Shown here piece after piece: positions 32,990 to 41,634 of a stretch of DNA of 61,088 bases. The stretch is taken from NCBI RefSeq assembly GCF_900104185.1, contig NZ_FNIZ01000023.1, forward strand, positions 1 to 61,088. The letters run 5' to 3'. The translations under genes and the position numbers were made by a program. The notes beneath the pieces are model-generated. The model saw only the letters and a list, made by a program, of their open reading frames with translations. It was not told the DNA's origin and did not search any database. Source of the stretch: Halobacillus aidingensis. GTDB lineage: Bacteria; Bacillota; Bacilli; Bacillales; Halobacillaceae. Position 1 is the stretch's first letter. The number at the start of each line of letters is the position of its first letter.

Positions 32990-34266
32990 AATAACATTCC
33001 TCCTAAATTAGAGTATTTATTTAGTAAATCAATTGCTAACCTTAGGTATCTTGAAGATTTTTTATAACTTCTCTCAGCTTCTAGAAGGTCTGAAACGATC
33101 ATGCAATACCTTATTACAAAGCGATGCTGTTTTTTTTCTTGGAAATGTGGGATTGCAACATTTTCTAAATACTGAGCTGTAGTTACATCTTTATTAATTA
33201 ACATAGTATAGATGTTCAAGTGTATTCTAGCAGTAGATGTATCCCTTGTAGTTGAATCCAGATAAGTTTGACCCTCACTGATCCATTTCTTACAATCATC
33301 TAATCTGCCAATTTTGTATGTTTCAAATACTAAACAGTAAATAGCTTCAAATATTTCATGTACTGATGCTCTGCCTGTTTTATAAGATAAGCTCTTTTGG
33401 TAATTCATTAGAGCTGCCTCAAAATTACCTCTTCTGGACTCTATGACTCCAATATTATGATATACAAGTCCTAGCTGATAGTTGTCTTGTGTTTGAGTAG
33501 CAATCTTACTAACAAGATGATAGTTTTCTAGTGCTTTTCCATAATTTTTAAGTCTGCCATAATTAATACCTAAAAGAATATGACAATCCGCGCTTTTTAC
33601 CAAGTTGTACTGTTGCTGGTATATGGTTAAAGCTTGATCAGCATTAAAGATTGATGCTGATATATTGTTTGCTTGACTAGCACTCAGAGCGAGAAGATAG
33701 TATAAATCACTTTCTTCCCAGTCTTCTAAATCAATTGAAACACTGTAATTTTTAGCTTCCATCAACTTGAGGTAGGAGTCTTCAAAGTCTCCACGGTAAT
33801 AACTGACTAGGCCTGAACTTAAGTGGAAATAATACTCCATCTCATCATCAAATGTATCCTCATGCTGGCGGATATTTTTCCATGCTTCATAAGCCTCCTC
33901 CACCTCGTTTTCTAACAGCAGATGGCGAATGCGGAACAGCTCGAAAAATATATACAAATGATGATTATTCAGCGTATCTTTTTGTTGTATAAGTTCTTCC
34001 TTTAACTCCCTGGCCTCTTCTTTCCGTTTGAAGACGATCATCTCATACCATTCCTTCAAACTTTCCTTGGAAGGGTGATGATAAGAAGAGTCATGGAAAT
34101 CGAGTCCGAGACGTTCGTAGAGGTGTTCAAGTACCTCGAACGCGGGAACGGTTTGGTCGTTCTCAATCTTAGACAAATACGCCGGCGAGATTATCCCATC
34201 TGCAAGCTGGTTCTGTGTCAAACCCTGCTTCACACGATGGAATCGAAGCACTTTACCATATTCCAT
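32986..34266 (-). CDS. NprR/PlcR-type peptide-responsive regulator
   Basis: A 426-residue RNPP receptor. An XRE helix-turn-helix (about 1-62: LRFHRVKQGLTQNQLADGI, SPAYLSKIENDQTVPAFEVL) is followed by a tetratricopeptide solenoid, with repeats such as HILLGINYGRLKNYGKALENY and YHNIGVIESRRGNFEAALMNYQKSL. Length fits NprR better than PlcR (about 285). NprR proteins can act both as transcription factors with their peptide and as Spo0F phosphatases without it. Start: ATG after AGGTGTGA. Its last codons hold the ribosome binding site of the propeptide gene. AT-rich relative to its neighbours. Confidence 0.88.
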   Translation of the reverse strand: MEYGKVLRFHRVKQGLTQNQLADGIISPAYLSKIENDQTVPAFEVLEHLYERLGLDFHDSSYHHPSKESLKEWYEMIVFKRKEEARELKEELIQQKDTLNNHHLYIFFELFRIRHLLLENEVEEAYEAWKNIRQHEDTFDDEMEYYFHLSSGLVSYYRGDFEDSYLKLMEAKNYSVSIDLEDWEESDLYYLLALSASQANNISASIFNADQALTIYQQQYNLVKSADCHILLGINYGRLKNYGKALENYHLVSKIATQTQDNYQLGLVYHNIGVIESRRGNFEAALMNYQKSLSYKTGRASVHEIFEAIYCLVFETYKIGRLDDCKKWISEGQTYLDSTTRDTSTARIHLNIYTMLINKDVTTAQYLENVAIPHFQEKKQHRFVIRYCMIVSDLLEAERSYKKSSRYLRLAIDLLNKYSNLGGMLL

Positions 34267-34359
34267 TTTTCTCACACCTAGTTGATCAACTGTTGATTTT
34301 TCAGAGTGTTTGCTCTTTCAAATCTATATTTAGAATACATGTTCGTTCTGGGATTTTCA

Positions 34360-34397
34360 ACAAAATTCACTAGTTTCCCAAGTCGGGAAAATTTTGT
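34360..34397. promoter_or_regulatory. Double-arm palindrome in the RNPP/aconitase divergent region
   Basis: ACAAAATT ... TTTCCC-AAGTC-GGGAAA ... ATTTTGT: an inner 6-bp dyad inside an outer 7-bp dyad. It lies 94 bases upstream of the RNPP start and 188 before the aconitase start, so it could serve either. This 318-base gap otherwise shows no gene, only AT-rich promoter-like sequence. Confidence 0.4.
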
Positions 34398-34584
34398 GGC
34401 TTTAAGGGGACTTTGGAAGGGGGACTTTCATAGAATTCCATTTAATGGGTCTTTTCGCATTTGTAAAGGAACTTTTTGGAACCTATGAGTAATCATACAA
34501 CATTAAGGGTATAAAAGGTATAGGAATTTTATAAAAAGTATCATCAAGACCGTCATCAACTACAAGTGAGAAGGAGGAATAAAT

Positions 34585-36534
34585 GTGGGATATAATGTCA
34601 CACAAAAATTGATTAAGGATCACTTAGTAGAGGGGGAGATGAATCCGGGATCGGAAATTGGTTTGAAAATTGATCAAACGCTTACACAGGATGCGACCGG
34701 TACAATGGTTATGCTCGAACTGGAAGCGATGGGTATTGATCAGGCAAAAACGGAAGCTTCCGCTCAGTATGTGGATCATAATTTGATTCAGGAAGATAGT
34801 AAAAACCCTGATGATCACCTTTTCCTTGAAAGTGCAGCTAAGCGCTTCGGTCTGCACTTCAGTAGACCTGGAAATGGTGTGAGCCACCCTGTTCATATGC
34901 AGCGATTAGCGAAGCCTGGGAAAACGTTACTTGGTTCGGACAGCCATACATGTGCGAATGGCTGTATGGGGATGCTTGCCATGGGTGCTGGCGGGATTGA
35001 CGTAGCCATGGCTATTGCCGGTGAACCTTTTTATGTGAAAATGCCGAAAGTCTGGGGAGTGAAAGTGACTGGAGAGCTTCCAGACTGGGTGAGTGCAAAA
35101 GATGCCATTTTAGAGATGCTCAAAAGGCATGGGGTTAAAGGCGGGGTCAACCATGTCTTTGAATACTATGGTCCTGGTTTGAAAAACTTAACGGCTATGG
35201 ACCGTCACGTAATTGCAAACATGGGTGCTGAGCTTGGAGCCACAGGCACGGTCTTTCCATCAGATGAAGAAACGAAACGCTTTATGAAGCTTCAAGGAAG
35301 AGAAGATGAGTGGCTTGAACTTGTCGCAGATGATGATGCGACCTATGACGTTCACGATGAGCTGGATCTTTCTTCATTAGGTCCAATGGTGGCCAAGCCA
35401 TCGAGCCCGGGTAATGTGGTTCCAGTAGAAGAAGTAGAAGGGGAGCCGATTTATCAGTCTTACATCGGTTCGTCAGCGAACCCTGGATACAGGGACTTTG
35501 CGATTGCTTCGAAAATCGTAGAAGGACGGCACATTGCAGATGGGGTATCTTTTGATTTGAACCCAACTTCGCGTCAAATGCTGATTGATTTATCTCAAGA
35601 AGGTCATATTGCTAACTTTCTTCAAGCAGGAGGACGGTTGCACCAGGCCGGATGTAACGGTTGTATCGGAATGGGACAGGCACCTGCGACAGGAAGGAAT
35701 AGTTTGCGTACGACCCCGAGGAACTTCCCGGGACGCTCAGGTACGAAAGAAGATAGTGTTTTCTTATGCAGTCCTGAAACCGCAGCTGTTTCAGCACTGA
35801 CAGGTAAAATTACAGACCCTAGAAAATCAAACTTTGGATTTCCACAGGTAAAGGACTTGGATAATCCAACGGTGGATACAAGATTACTTGATGAACCTTT
35901 ACCTTTTGAGGAAGCCAAAGATGTAGAGTTGGTCAAAGGTCCAAATGTGGCCTCCATTCCTGAGATGGGTGAACTGCCGAATGATATGGAATTGCCTATT
36001 TTACTGAAAATGGGAAATGATATATCCACGGATGAAATCTTAGCGGGCGGAGCACGTGTTCTTCCATATCGAAGCAATCTGCCCGAAATCAGCAAGTTCA
36101 CATTCGAAATTGTTGATGAAACCTATTATGATCGTGCTATGAAAGTGAGAGATGACGGAGGACATGCAGTCGTCGCTGGAGCAAACTACGGACAGGGATC
36201 GAGTCGTGAACATGCGGCTCTCGCACCGAAGTACCTGGGACTTAAGGTGGCCATTGTGGAAGATTTTGCCCGTATCCATTGGCAGAACCTTGCTAACTTT
36301 GGAGTGTTGCCATTAACCTTTACAGATCCATCCGATCTTAATGACTTAGAGCAAGGAGACGTACTTGTATTCAAAGGTCTGAGAGACAAAATCAAGCAGT
36401 CTCCTCAAGTGGAAGTTGAAGTGAAAGGGAAAGATAAAACCCTCAAACTTGAACATGCCCTTTCTGATCGTCAAATTGAAATTATGCAGATGGGCGGTTT
36501 AATCAACTGGGTCAAAAATAGGTTAGAAGCATAA
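34585..36534 (+). CDS. Aconitate hydratase, short (AcnA-unlike, about 650-residue) form
   Basis: A 649-residue 4Fe-4S hydro-lyase interconverting citrate and isocitrate. Cluster ligands appear in GSDSHTCANGCMGML and HQAGCNGCIGMGQAP; other motifs are DHNLIQEDSKNPDDHLFLE, VFPSDEETKRF and the swivel domain ILAGGARVLPYRSN ... GANYGQGSSREHAALAPKYLG with the catalytic Ser. The usual Bacillus CitB is about 905 residues; this is the shorter Aquifex-like class. Start: GTG with AGGAGG 7 bases upstream; an out-of-frame ATG overlaps it. Whether it duplicates a citB elsewhere cannot be told. Confidence 0.88.
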   Translation: MGYNVTQKLIKDHLVEGEMNPGSEIGLKIDQTLTQDATGTMVMLELEAMGIDQAKTEASAQYVDHNLIQEDSKNPDDHLFLESAAKRFGLHFSRPGNGVSHPVHMQRLAKPGKTLLGSDSHTCANGCMGMLAMGAGGIDVAMAIAGEPFYVKMPKVWGVKVTGELPDWVSAKDAILEMLKRHGVKGGVNHVFEYYGPGLKNLTAMDRHVIANMGAELGATGTVFPSDEETKRFMKLQGREDEWLELVADDDATYDVHDELDLSSLGPMVAKPSSPGNVVPVEEVEGEPIYQSYIGSSANPGYRDFAIASKIVEGRHIADGVSFDLNPTSRQMLIDLSQEGHIANFLQAGGRLHQAGCNGCIGMGQAPATGRNSLRTTPRNFPGRSGTKEDSVFLCSPETAAVSALTGKITDPRKSNFGFPQVKDLDNPTVDTRLLDEPLPFEEAKDVELVKGPNVASIPEMGELPNDMELPILLKMGNDISTDEILAGGARVLPYRSNLPEISKFTFEIVDETYYDRAMKVRDDGGHAVVAGANYGQGSSREHAALAPKYLGLKVAIVEDFARIHWQNLANFGVLPLTFTDPSDLNDLEQGDVLVFKGLRDKIKQSPQVEVEVKGKDKTLKLEHALSDRQIEIMQMGGLINWVKNRLEA

Positions 36535-36572
36535 AAAATTCCGGCAGGTTACGAACCTGCCGGAATTTTTTT
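36535..36572. terminator. Bidirectional terminator between aconitase and dioxygenase genes
   Basis: Stem AATTCCGGCAGGTT / AACCTGCCGGAATT with a 3-base loop, flanked by A6 and T7 runs. Confidence 0.9.
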
Positions 36573-36580
36573 GCTTGCTT

Positions 36581-37534
36581 TTATGACCGTGACGTATCCA
36601 AAGGAGTCAAGTCTTCTTCAATCTCCTGACGTTTGTGCTCTAAGAAAGGGGGAAGAGCAAGGCTCTCTCCAAGATGATCGATGTCCTCATCTGTAGCAAA
36701 TCCAGGTCCATCCGTAGCTAGTTCAAAAAGGATGTGATTGGCCTCCCTGAAATAAAGGGATTTGAAGTAATAACGATCGACAAGGCCAGAGTTAGGGTAA
36801 CCTGCGGCTTGGATGATTTCATGCCATTTCTTGAGTTCATCTTCATTATTTACACGGAATGCCACATGGTGAACGCTTCCGCGGCCAGGTTTTTCGGGCT
36901 GTTCATCGGGCTTTTCTTCCACATGAACTTCTGCACCTGTTCCTCCTTCGCCGGTTTCATAGACGTCCCATTGCTCATAGGATCCTTTTTTTCGAAATCC
37001 TAAGAGCTCGGTCAGGACTTTTTCTGTTTTAGCTGCTTCGTTCACGGTAAGGTGAACGGGACCAAGTCCGGTAATTCCGTATTCCTCAGGAACGGAAGAA
37101 TGTGCCCATGCTTTTCCGGCTTCCACTCCACTGTTATTTTCATCGGATATGAGAATGAGCCGCTGTCCCTCAGGGTCTCGGAAGGAGAGCGTCTTTCGGC
37201 CGAGTCTTTCTTTTATATCATCTTGTTCGACAGAATGCTCTTCAAAGCGTTTCTTCCAATACTCCAGAGCTTCATCGCTTTTTACACGAAGCGATGTGGT
37301 AGAAATACTTCTCGTTCCAGGATACGTATGTCCTGCTCGGTGGATCTCGAAAAAGGTGAGGTCCGTTCCGGGTCGACCTTTCTCATCTGCATAGAACAAA
37401 TGGTACATGGATGGGGCATCCTGATTGACCGTTTTTTTGACTAAGCGCATGCCCATAACATTTGTATAAAAATCGTAATTGCGTTTTGCATTAGCGGTTA
37501 TAGCTGAAACGTGATGAATGCCCTTGAGTTGCAT
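36581..37534 (-). CDS. mhqO: Ring-cleaving dioxygenase (MhqO/MhqA-like)
   Basis: A 317-residue extradiol-type dioxygenase made of two vicinal-oxygen-chelate domains. Metal ligands are suggested by GIHHVSAITANAKRNYDFYT near the start, the second-domain VHHVAFRVNNEDEL and the late Glu in ANHILFELATDGPGF. In Bacillus such proteins belong to the MhqR regulon and degrade hydroquinones or catechols. I start at the second ATG (AAGGAGG then 7 bases). The DUF2071 gene lies 80 bases upstream on the same strand. The natural substrate is uncertain. Confidence 0.85.
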   Translation of the reverse strand: MQLKGIHHVSAITANAKRNYDFYTNVMGMRLVKKTVNQDAPSMYHLFYADEKGRPGTDLTFFEIHRAGHTYPGTRSISTTSLRVKSDEALEYWKKRFEEHSVEQDDIKERLGRKTLSFRDPEGQRLILISDENNSGVEAGKAWAHSSVPEEYGITGLGPVHLTVNEAAKTEKVLTELLGFRKKGSYEQWDVYETGEGGTGAEVHVEEKPDEQPEKPGRGSVHHVAFRVNNEDELKKWHEIIQAAGYPNSGLVDRYYFKSLYFREANHILFELATDGPGFATDEDIDHLGESLALPPFLEHKRQEIEEDLTPLDTSRS

Positions 37535-37614
37535 GGTCATTCCTCCTTGTTTTCAATAATCTTGAATTCGAGATAATTATATAATCTTTACATAAAACTG
37601 TCAAAGCCTCTGTT

Positions 37615-38319
37615 TCAGCCTTTTCTTTCAAAAGGGAAGATTTTTGTATGCAGGGATTTTGAGGAATAAGTGATAGGCTTGGTTGCAAATAAAGAAGGGG
37701 GAAGGAAATCCACAAGTTGATTCACGTGGATATCAGCTTCCGCTTTTTGCAGCCTCCAATTCTTATGGAGAATAGGACCTTTGTAAATTTTAGAACGGCC
37801 TCTCACCAACCACAAGGCATACCTTTCTGTTAACCAATAAAGGAGAGATCCTGGCTGAGCATGTATAGGTTCCGATACCGTATGAAAGTTTGCATGAAAA
37901 TGAGAAGCAGGATACCCCTTATGAATTCGTCTGCTCGTAAACTGATATCCCGCCTCTGTTTGGTCCATTCTCATTTTCGCATGGACATAAGGTAGTCCAA
38001 ACAGCGTGCGGGCTAAAAATACACCAAGGGGATGGTTGGCATCAAGAGTGATGAAATAGACCCCTGGTTCACCATTGAACGTCACGTATGTTCGAACATT
38101 TAATTCAAGCAGTTGATTTCCAAATGGGAGAGAGGGGAGAGTGCGGAAGCGGATATTTTGTATGCGGAAGGGAACGATGGCAATCCATGCGGAATCGTCA
38201 TATTCGTCGATAGTAAAAGCAGGCGGAATGAAAGGGCGTAATACTTCTGCTGGGACAGGCCAATGCATGAAAATCAAGTCATTCCACTCTTGATGCATAA
38301 TCCAATGATTTCGGTCCAT
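37615..38319 (-). CDS. DUF2071 (YqjF-type) protein
   Basis: A 234-residue cytoplasmic protein of the YqjF/DUF2071 family, which has an acetoacetate-decarboxylase-like fold and no assigned reaction. Recognisable segments: EWNDLIFMHWPVPAEVLRPF, AWIAIVPFRIQNIRFR, LLELNVRTYVTFNGEPGVYF and SLDANH-like ITLDANHPLGVFLARTLFGLPY. I start at MDRNHW, with GAGGTGAT 5 bases upstream. It lies upstream of the dioxygenase gene, so a shared electrophile or quinone response is possible but not shown. Confidence 0.8.
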   Translation of the reverse strand: MDRNHWIMHQEWNDLIFMHWPVPAEVLRPFIPPAFTIDEYDDSAWIAIVPFRIQNIRFRTLPSLPFGNQLLELNVRTYVTFNGEPGVYFITLDANHPLGVFLARTLFGLPYVHAKMRMDQTEAGYQFTSRRIHKGYPASHFHANFHTVSEPIHAQPGSLLYWLTERYALWLVRGRSKIYKGPILHKNWRLQKAEADIHVNQLVDFLPPSLFATKPITYSSKSLHTKIFPFERKG

Positions 38320-38400
38320 GTGTATCACCTCTGTCATGGTTTACCCTCACGATCATTGAATCATACATCTGGGTGTGTGCATTAGGTAATGTATCAAAAA

Positions 38401-38547
38401 TCATAGTTTTTTGATCGTCTTGTCTTCCTTTTCTCTTTTTGAAATTTCCTCTTTTAACATATAAATGAAATCGTCTTCCAGCTTTAAGTCTATCGCTCTT
38501 AGGAGTGTATCTTTTAACAACCTTGAAGAGAGCTGTTCAATGATCAT
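38401..38547 (-). CDS. Sda-like small checkpoint protein (48 residues)
   Basis: A 48-residue protein matching the helical hairpin of Sda, the inhibitor of sporulation kinases: LSSRLLKDTLLRAIDL ... LEDDFIYMLKEEISKRE lines up with the Sda pattern LS-x2-LL-x7-A-x6-DFI-x4-EI-x-R. Sda binds the dimerisation domain of KinA and blocks phosphotransfer when replication is perturbed. The start lies 11 bases after the stop of the XRE-PAS gene, and its TAGGGGG ribosome binding site overlaps that stop, so the two are coupled. The C-terminal tail (KEDKTIKKL) differs from classical Sda. At this length it is easily missed by gene callers. Confidence 0.75.
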   Translation of the reverse strand: MIIEQLSSRLLKDTLLRAIDLKLEDDFIYMLKEEISKREKEDKTIKKL

Positions 38548-38558
38548 TTTATGGCCCC

Positions 38559-39095
38559 CTACATGCGCGGTTTTATCATTTCCATCGAAACACTTGCCGT
38601 TCCTATGATATTGCCATTCGAATCATAGATCGGCTTGCAAAAAATATCATAGGCGATGGCTCCCTCTGATAGTGGGAATGATACCACTTGTCTTATTGGT
38701 TTCTTTTCTAACACCACTTTTTTCTTTATGTTCAGTAATTCTTCTGTGGATTCATGTGGAAAGATTTCATCCACTCTTTTTCCAATCACTTTACTCATTG
38801 TAAAGTCAGGATGATTATTGAAAAGCCATGTATAACGATGTTCAAGGTCACAATGGGCGATTGTAATGGGGGAACCTGTGAGTGCTGCTTCGAAAGGTTC
38901 ACTCAAATGTTCGGAAAAAAAGAGTGAAGGATTAATATGAAGATAGGAAGCAATGCGAGAAGCGACCGTCATGCTTGGATTTCGTGTGCCGTTTTCAAGT
39001 TGAGCATAATAGGCCCGGTCAATGTGAGCTCCTGCTGCAACTTCTTGTTGTGTTAATTGTTGTTCTTTTCTTAATTGAATAAGCCATCTTCTCAT
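38559..39095 (-). CDS. XRE-type regulator with a C-terminal PAS-like domain
   Basis: A 178-residue protein. Residues 1-65 form an XRE helix-turn-helix (LRKEQQLTQQEVAAGAHIDRAYYAQLENGTRNPS). Residues about 75-175 look like a PAS sensory fold: ITIAHCDLEHRYTWLFNNHPDF, VIGKRVDEIFP, then YDIFCKPIYDSNGNIIGTASVSMEM as the last strands. PAS domains bind small ligands, haem or redox cofactors; the ligand here is unknown. The following gene encodes an Sda-like protein read from a ribosome binding site at this gene's stop. This suggests a sensor that sets sporulation-kinase inhibition. Confidence 0.82.
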   Translation of the reverse strand: MRRWLIQLRKEQQLTQQEVAAGAHIDRAYYAQLENGTRNPSMTVASRIASYLHINPSLFFSEHLSEPFEAALTGSPITIAHCDLEHRYTWLFNNHPDFTMSKVIGKRVDEIFPHESTEELLNIKKKVVLEKKPIRQVVSFPLSEGAIAYDIFCKPIYDSNGNIIGTASVSMEMIKPRM

Positions 39096-39392
39096 TTTTC
39101 CACATCCTGATTTCTATTTTCATATAATTAGTTCGATTTTCTTAGCTAGATTCCTTGTGGCAGATTGCTACAATTTCAAGGATTTTTCTTATATTAATCG
39201 TTATATTTTCCATTTCAGGTGATAAAAGGGACATGTAGGGGTGTATCCTAATCCATTCTCTTTCTAGCATTAGTATTCTAGCAAAAATATAAAAAAACAC
39301 CTATTTTGTTGATGAGAATTTGTTATAATCAATCAGTCTGAAATAAACGGAAAGAATTACAAAGAAATGCATCTTCAGGGAGGGGGAAGACA

Positions 39393-40004
39393 ATGACATG
39401 GGAAATATTGAACATACTAGCCGTGTCGGCGTTTGCTTTTAGTGGAGCGATTGTAGCATTAAATGAAAGATATGATATATTTGGCACATTTATTCTTGGT
39501 ATTGCGACACCATTCGCGGGAGGAATCATCAGGAATATTGCCCTGGATGTACCGGTCGTCCATGTTTGGGAACAAGGCTATCTCTTTTATGTAGCCCTCG
39601 GTACGATTGCCATTGTCTATTTCTTCCCTAAGACGTGGGTCATGACCTGGGACCGTTGGAATATATATCCCGATGCCATCGGCTTATCTGCATTTGCTCT
39701 TCAAGGGGCATCTTTTGCTATAGAGAATGGTTTTCCTCTTGGAGGGGTTATCTTTGCAGCTATTCTGACAGGCGTAGGGGGAGGGGTCACAAGGGATGTA
39801 CTCGCTCAGCGACGTCCTATGGTTATGCACCAAGAAATTTACGCTGTGTGGGCATTGATGGCAGGGCTCCTTATAGGAGTAGGTTGGATCGATATCGAAA
39901 GCGCCTGGCAGACCTATATGATTTTCCTTCTCGTCATCATCTGCCGTGTCGCGTCCTTCCACCTTGGTTGGCATTTACGCTTCAGAGACCTATACCGCCT
40001 GTAA
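39393..40004 (+). CDS. TRIC-family (UPF0126) cation channel
   Basis: A 203-residue membrane protein with seven helices in two inverted three-helix repeats, typical of prokaryotic TRIC channels. Repeat signatures are AFAFSGAIVALNERYDIFGTF, GIATPFAGGIIRNIAL in the first half, and AFALQGASFAIENGFPLGGV, GVGGGVTRDVLAQRRP in the second. TRIC proteins form trimeric K+ or cation pathways. The start has CAGGGAGGGGG upstream. Copy 4 of the intergenic element begins 26 bases after the stop, with no other terminator seen. Confidence 0.9.
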   Translation: MTWEILNILAVSAFAFSGAIVALNERYDIFGTFILGIATPFAGGIIRNIALDVPVVHVWEQGYLFYVALGTIAIVYFFPKTWVMTWDRWNIYPDAIGLSAFALQGASFAIENGFPLGGVIFAAILTGVGGGVTRDVLAQRRPMVMHQEIYAVWALMAGLLIGVGWIDIESAWQTYMIFLLVIICRVASFHLGWHLRFRDLYRL

Positions 40005-40029
40005 ATCACTCAAGCTCATCTTAAGCTAA

Positions 40030-40564
40030 ATGGCAGGATTGTGGAAGACTCAGTTTCGAGACTTTTGTTGAGTGGATGGGGGCTGCGGGGAATGGCTCGC
40101 TTTCCGCGGGAGCGCTGTGAGCCTCCTCGGACTGCGTCCTGTGGGGTCTCACCAAGCACTTTTTTCCCGCAGGAGTCTCCCCATTCCCCTCCGCCCCTTT
40201 GCCATGGAAGATTCTCGAAACCACTTCTGGAAAAATCAGCTTGTATGATTGAGGGAAGTGGATAATATAACCCTCTCCACACCTGGCATTCACAACGTAA
40301 AAGCTTGATACAGAGCGCTTTATGCATGCTTAGGAGAGAAGAGTGGTAGAAACTCCTTCTCGGTATAGGGGTTCGTTTCTTCCTTACATGGAATGGGGTT
40401 GTTGGGAAGCTGCGAGACTCCCGTGGGAGAAGGAGATAGGCGATAGCCTGAGGAAGCTCGGCGCTCCCCCACAGGAAAGCGAGTAGCTTCCCAACCACCC
40501 CTGACTCCAAATACGGCAAACGAACCCCGGTTATCGAAACTAGGTCTTCCAGAAAAGGGAGCTA
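40030..40564. repeat. TIR-bounded palindromic intergenic element, copy 4
   Basis: Left end ATGGCAGGATTGTGGAAGAC, right end TATCGAAACTAGGTCTTCCA. Module A (left) runs GGGGAATGGCTCGC ... GCGGGAGCG ... CCCCATTCCCC, and module B (right) folds through TTGGGAAGCT / AGCTTCCCAA with GGGGTTCGTTT / AAACGAACCCC outside it. The linker carries AGCGCTTTATGC. Same module order as copy 1. It fills the convergent gap between the TRIC gene and cysK. Confidence 0.85.
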
Positions 40565-40581
40565 TGGTGAAAGAAGGATAT

Positions 40582-40617
40582 AAAAAAAGCACTCAGAGAT
40601 CTCAAACTCTGAGTGCT
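40582..40617 (-). terminator. Terminator of cysK
   Basis: Stem AGCACTCAGAG / CTCTGAGTGCT with an 8-base loop; on the minus strand followed by TTTTTTTATA. Confidence 0.85.
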
Positions 40618-40626
40618 TCGTTGTTT

Positions 40627-41556
40627 TTAGTAGCGGAATAAGTCTCCTGAAAGGTAACGCTCTCCGGTGTCTGGGGCGATACATACGATCACTTCACCCG
40701 GCTTTTTCTTTTTTGCGACCTGAATGGCTGCCCAGCAGGCGGCTCCACAGGAAGTTCCAAGGAGCAAGCCCTCTTCACGAGCAAGCCTGCGAGTGATGTC
40801 ATAAGCATCTTCATCTGTCACTTGGAAAATCTCGTCGTACACTTCCTGATTCAAGATTGAAGGGACGAAACCCGGGCTCGTCCCTACAAGCTTATGCTTT
40901 CCAGGCTTTCCACCGGAAAGTACAGGGGAGCCAGCAGGTTCTGCCACATGGATGGTCAGATCTTCATAGCGTTTTTTTAGCTCTTCCCCTGTCCCTGTAA
41001 TGGTTCCGCCAGTTCCGGCAGTGGAAACGAAAGCGGATAGAGGTTTGCCGAGCTCATCCATAGCTTCTATAATTTCTGCGGCCGTCGTATGGCGGTGGGC
41101 GTCTGGGTTGGCCATGTTTTCAAATTGCATGGGCATAAAACTTCCTTCAATTTCACCGACCAGTTCTTTCGCTTTGGCGATGGCTCCTGGCATTTTTTCA
41201 TCTCCAGGTGTCAGAACGATTTCGGCACCGTATGCTTTCAAAAGATTGATGCGTTCTTGGGTCATTGTATCGGGCATAACAAGAATGGCTTTGTATCCTC
41301 TTGCAGCCGCGTTCATAGCAATTCCGATTCCTGTGTTTCCACTCGTCGGTTCGATAATCGTGGCTCCCTTTTTGAGGTGTCCATCCTTTTCCGCCTGTTC
41401 CATCATATTGAAAGCAGCGCGGTCTTTGACACTTCCACTTGGGTTGTATTTTTCCAATTTCATATAAATGTCGGCTCCGCCTTCTGGCGCAATACGATTC
41501 AGCTTAACTAAAGGTGTATCACCGATGAGATCGGCAATATTGTTTACAACGCGCAT
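40627..41556 (-). CDS. cysK: Cysteine synthase A
   Basis: A 309-residue PLP enzyme making cysteine from O-acetylserine and sulfide. The PLP lysine lies in NPSGSVKDRAAFNMM; the substrate loop EPTSGNTGIGIAM, the phosphate cradle STAGTGGTITGTG and the late GTSCGAACWAAIQVA Ser/Cys region are all present. I begin at MRVVNNIADLIG (AAGGAAG 8 bases upstream) rather than the GTG that touches that site. Bacillus normally carries several paralogues, so the physiological isoform is not certain. Monocistronic; no S-box or T-box leader is visible in the short upstream region. Confidence 0.9.
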   Translation of the reverse strand: MRVVNNIADLIGDTPLVKLNRIAPEGGADIYMKLEKYNPSGSVKDRAAFNMMEQAEKDGHLKKGATIIEPTSGNTGIGIAMNAAARGYKAILVMPDTMTQERINLLKAYGAEIVLTPGDEKMPGAIAKAKELVGEIEGSFMPMQFENMANPDAHRHTTAAEIIEAMDELGKPLSAFVSTAGTGGTITGTGEELKKRYEDLTIHVAEPAGSPVLSGGKPGKHKLVGTSPGFVPSILNQEVYDEIFQVTDEDAYDITRRLAREEGLLLGTSCGAACWAAIQVAKKKKPGEVIVCIAPDTGERYLSGDLFRY

Positions 41557-41634
41557 ATCTGTCACTTCCTTATCCTTGGGAATGGTAGTCCAATTTTATC
41601 ATAGTTGAACAGCGGCATTCATCTGCTTTGCTTT

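Noticed and set aside
41557-41634. S-box or T-box leader upstream of cysK
   Set aside because: The spacer is under 80 bases, with no leader structure and no T-box core.
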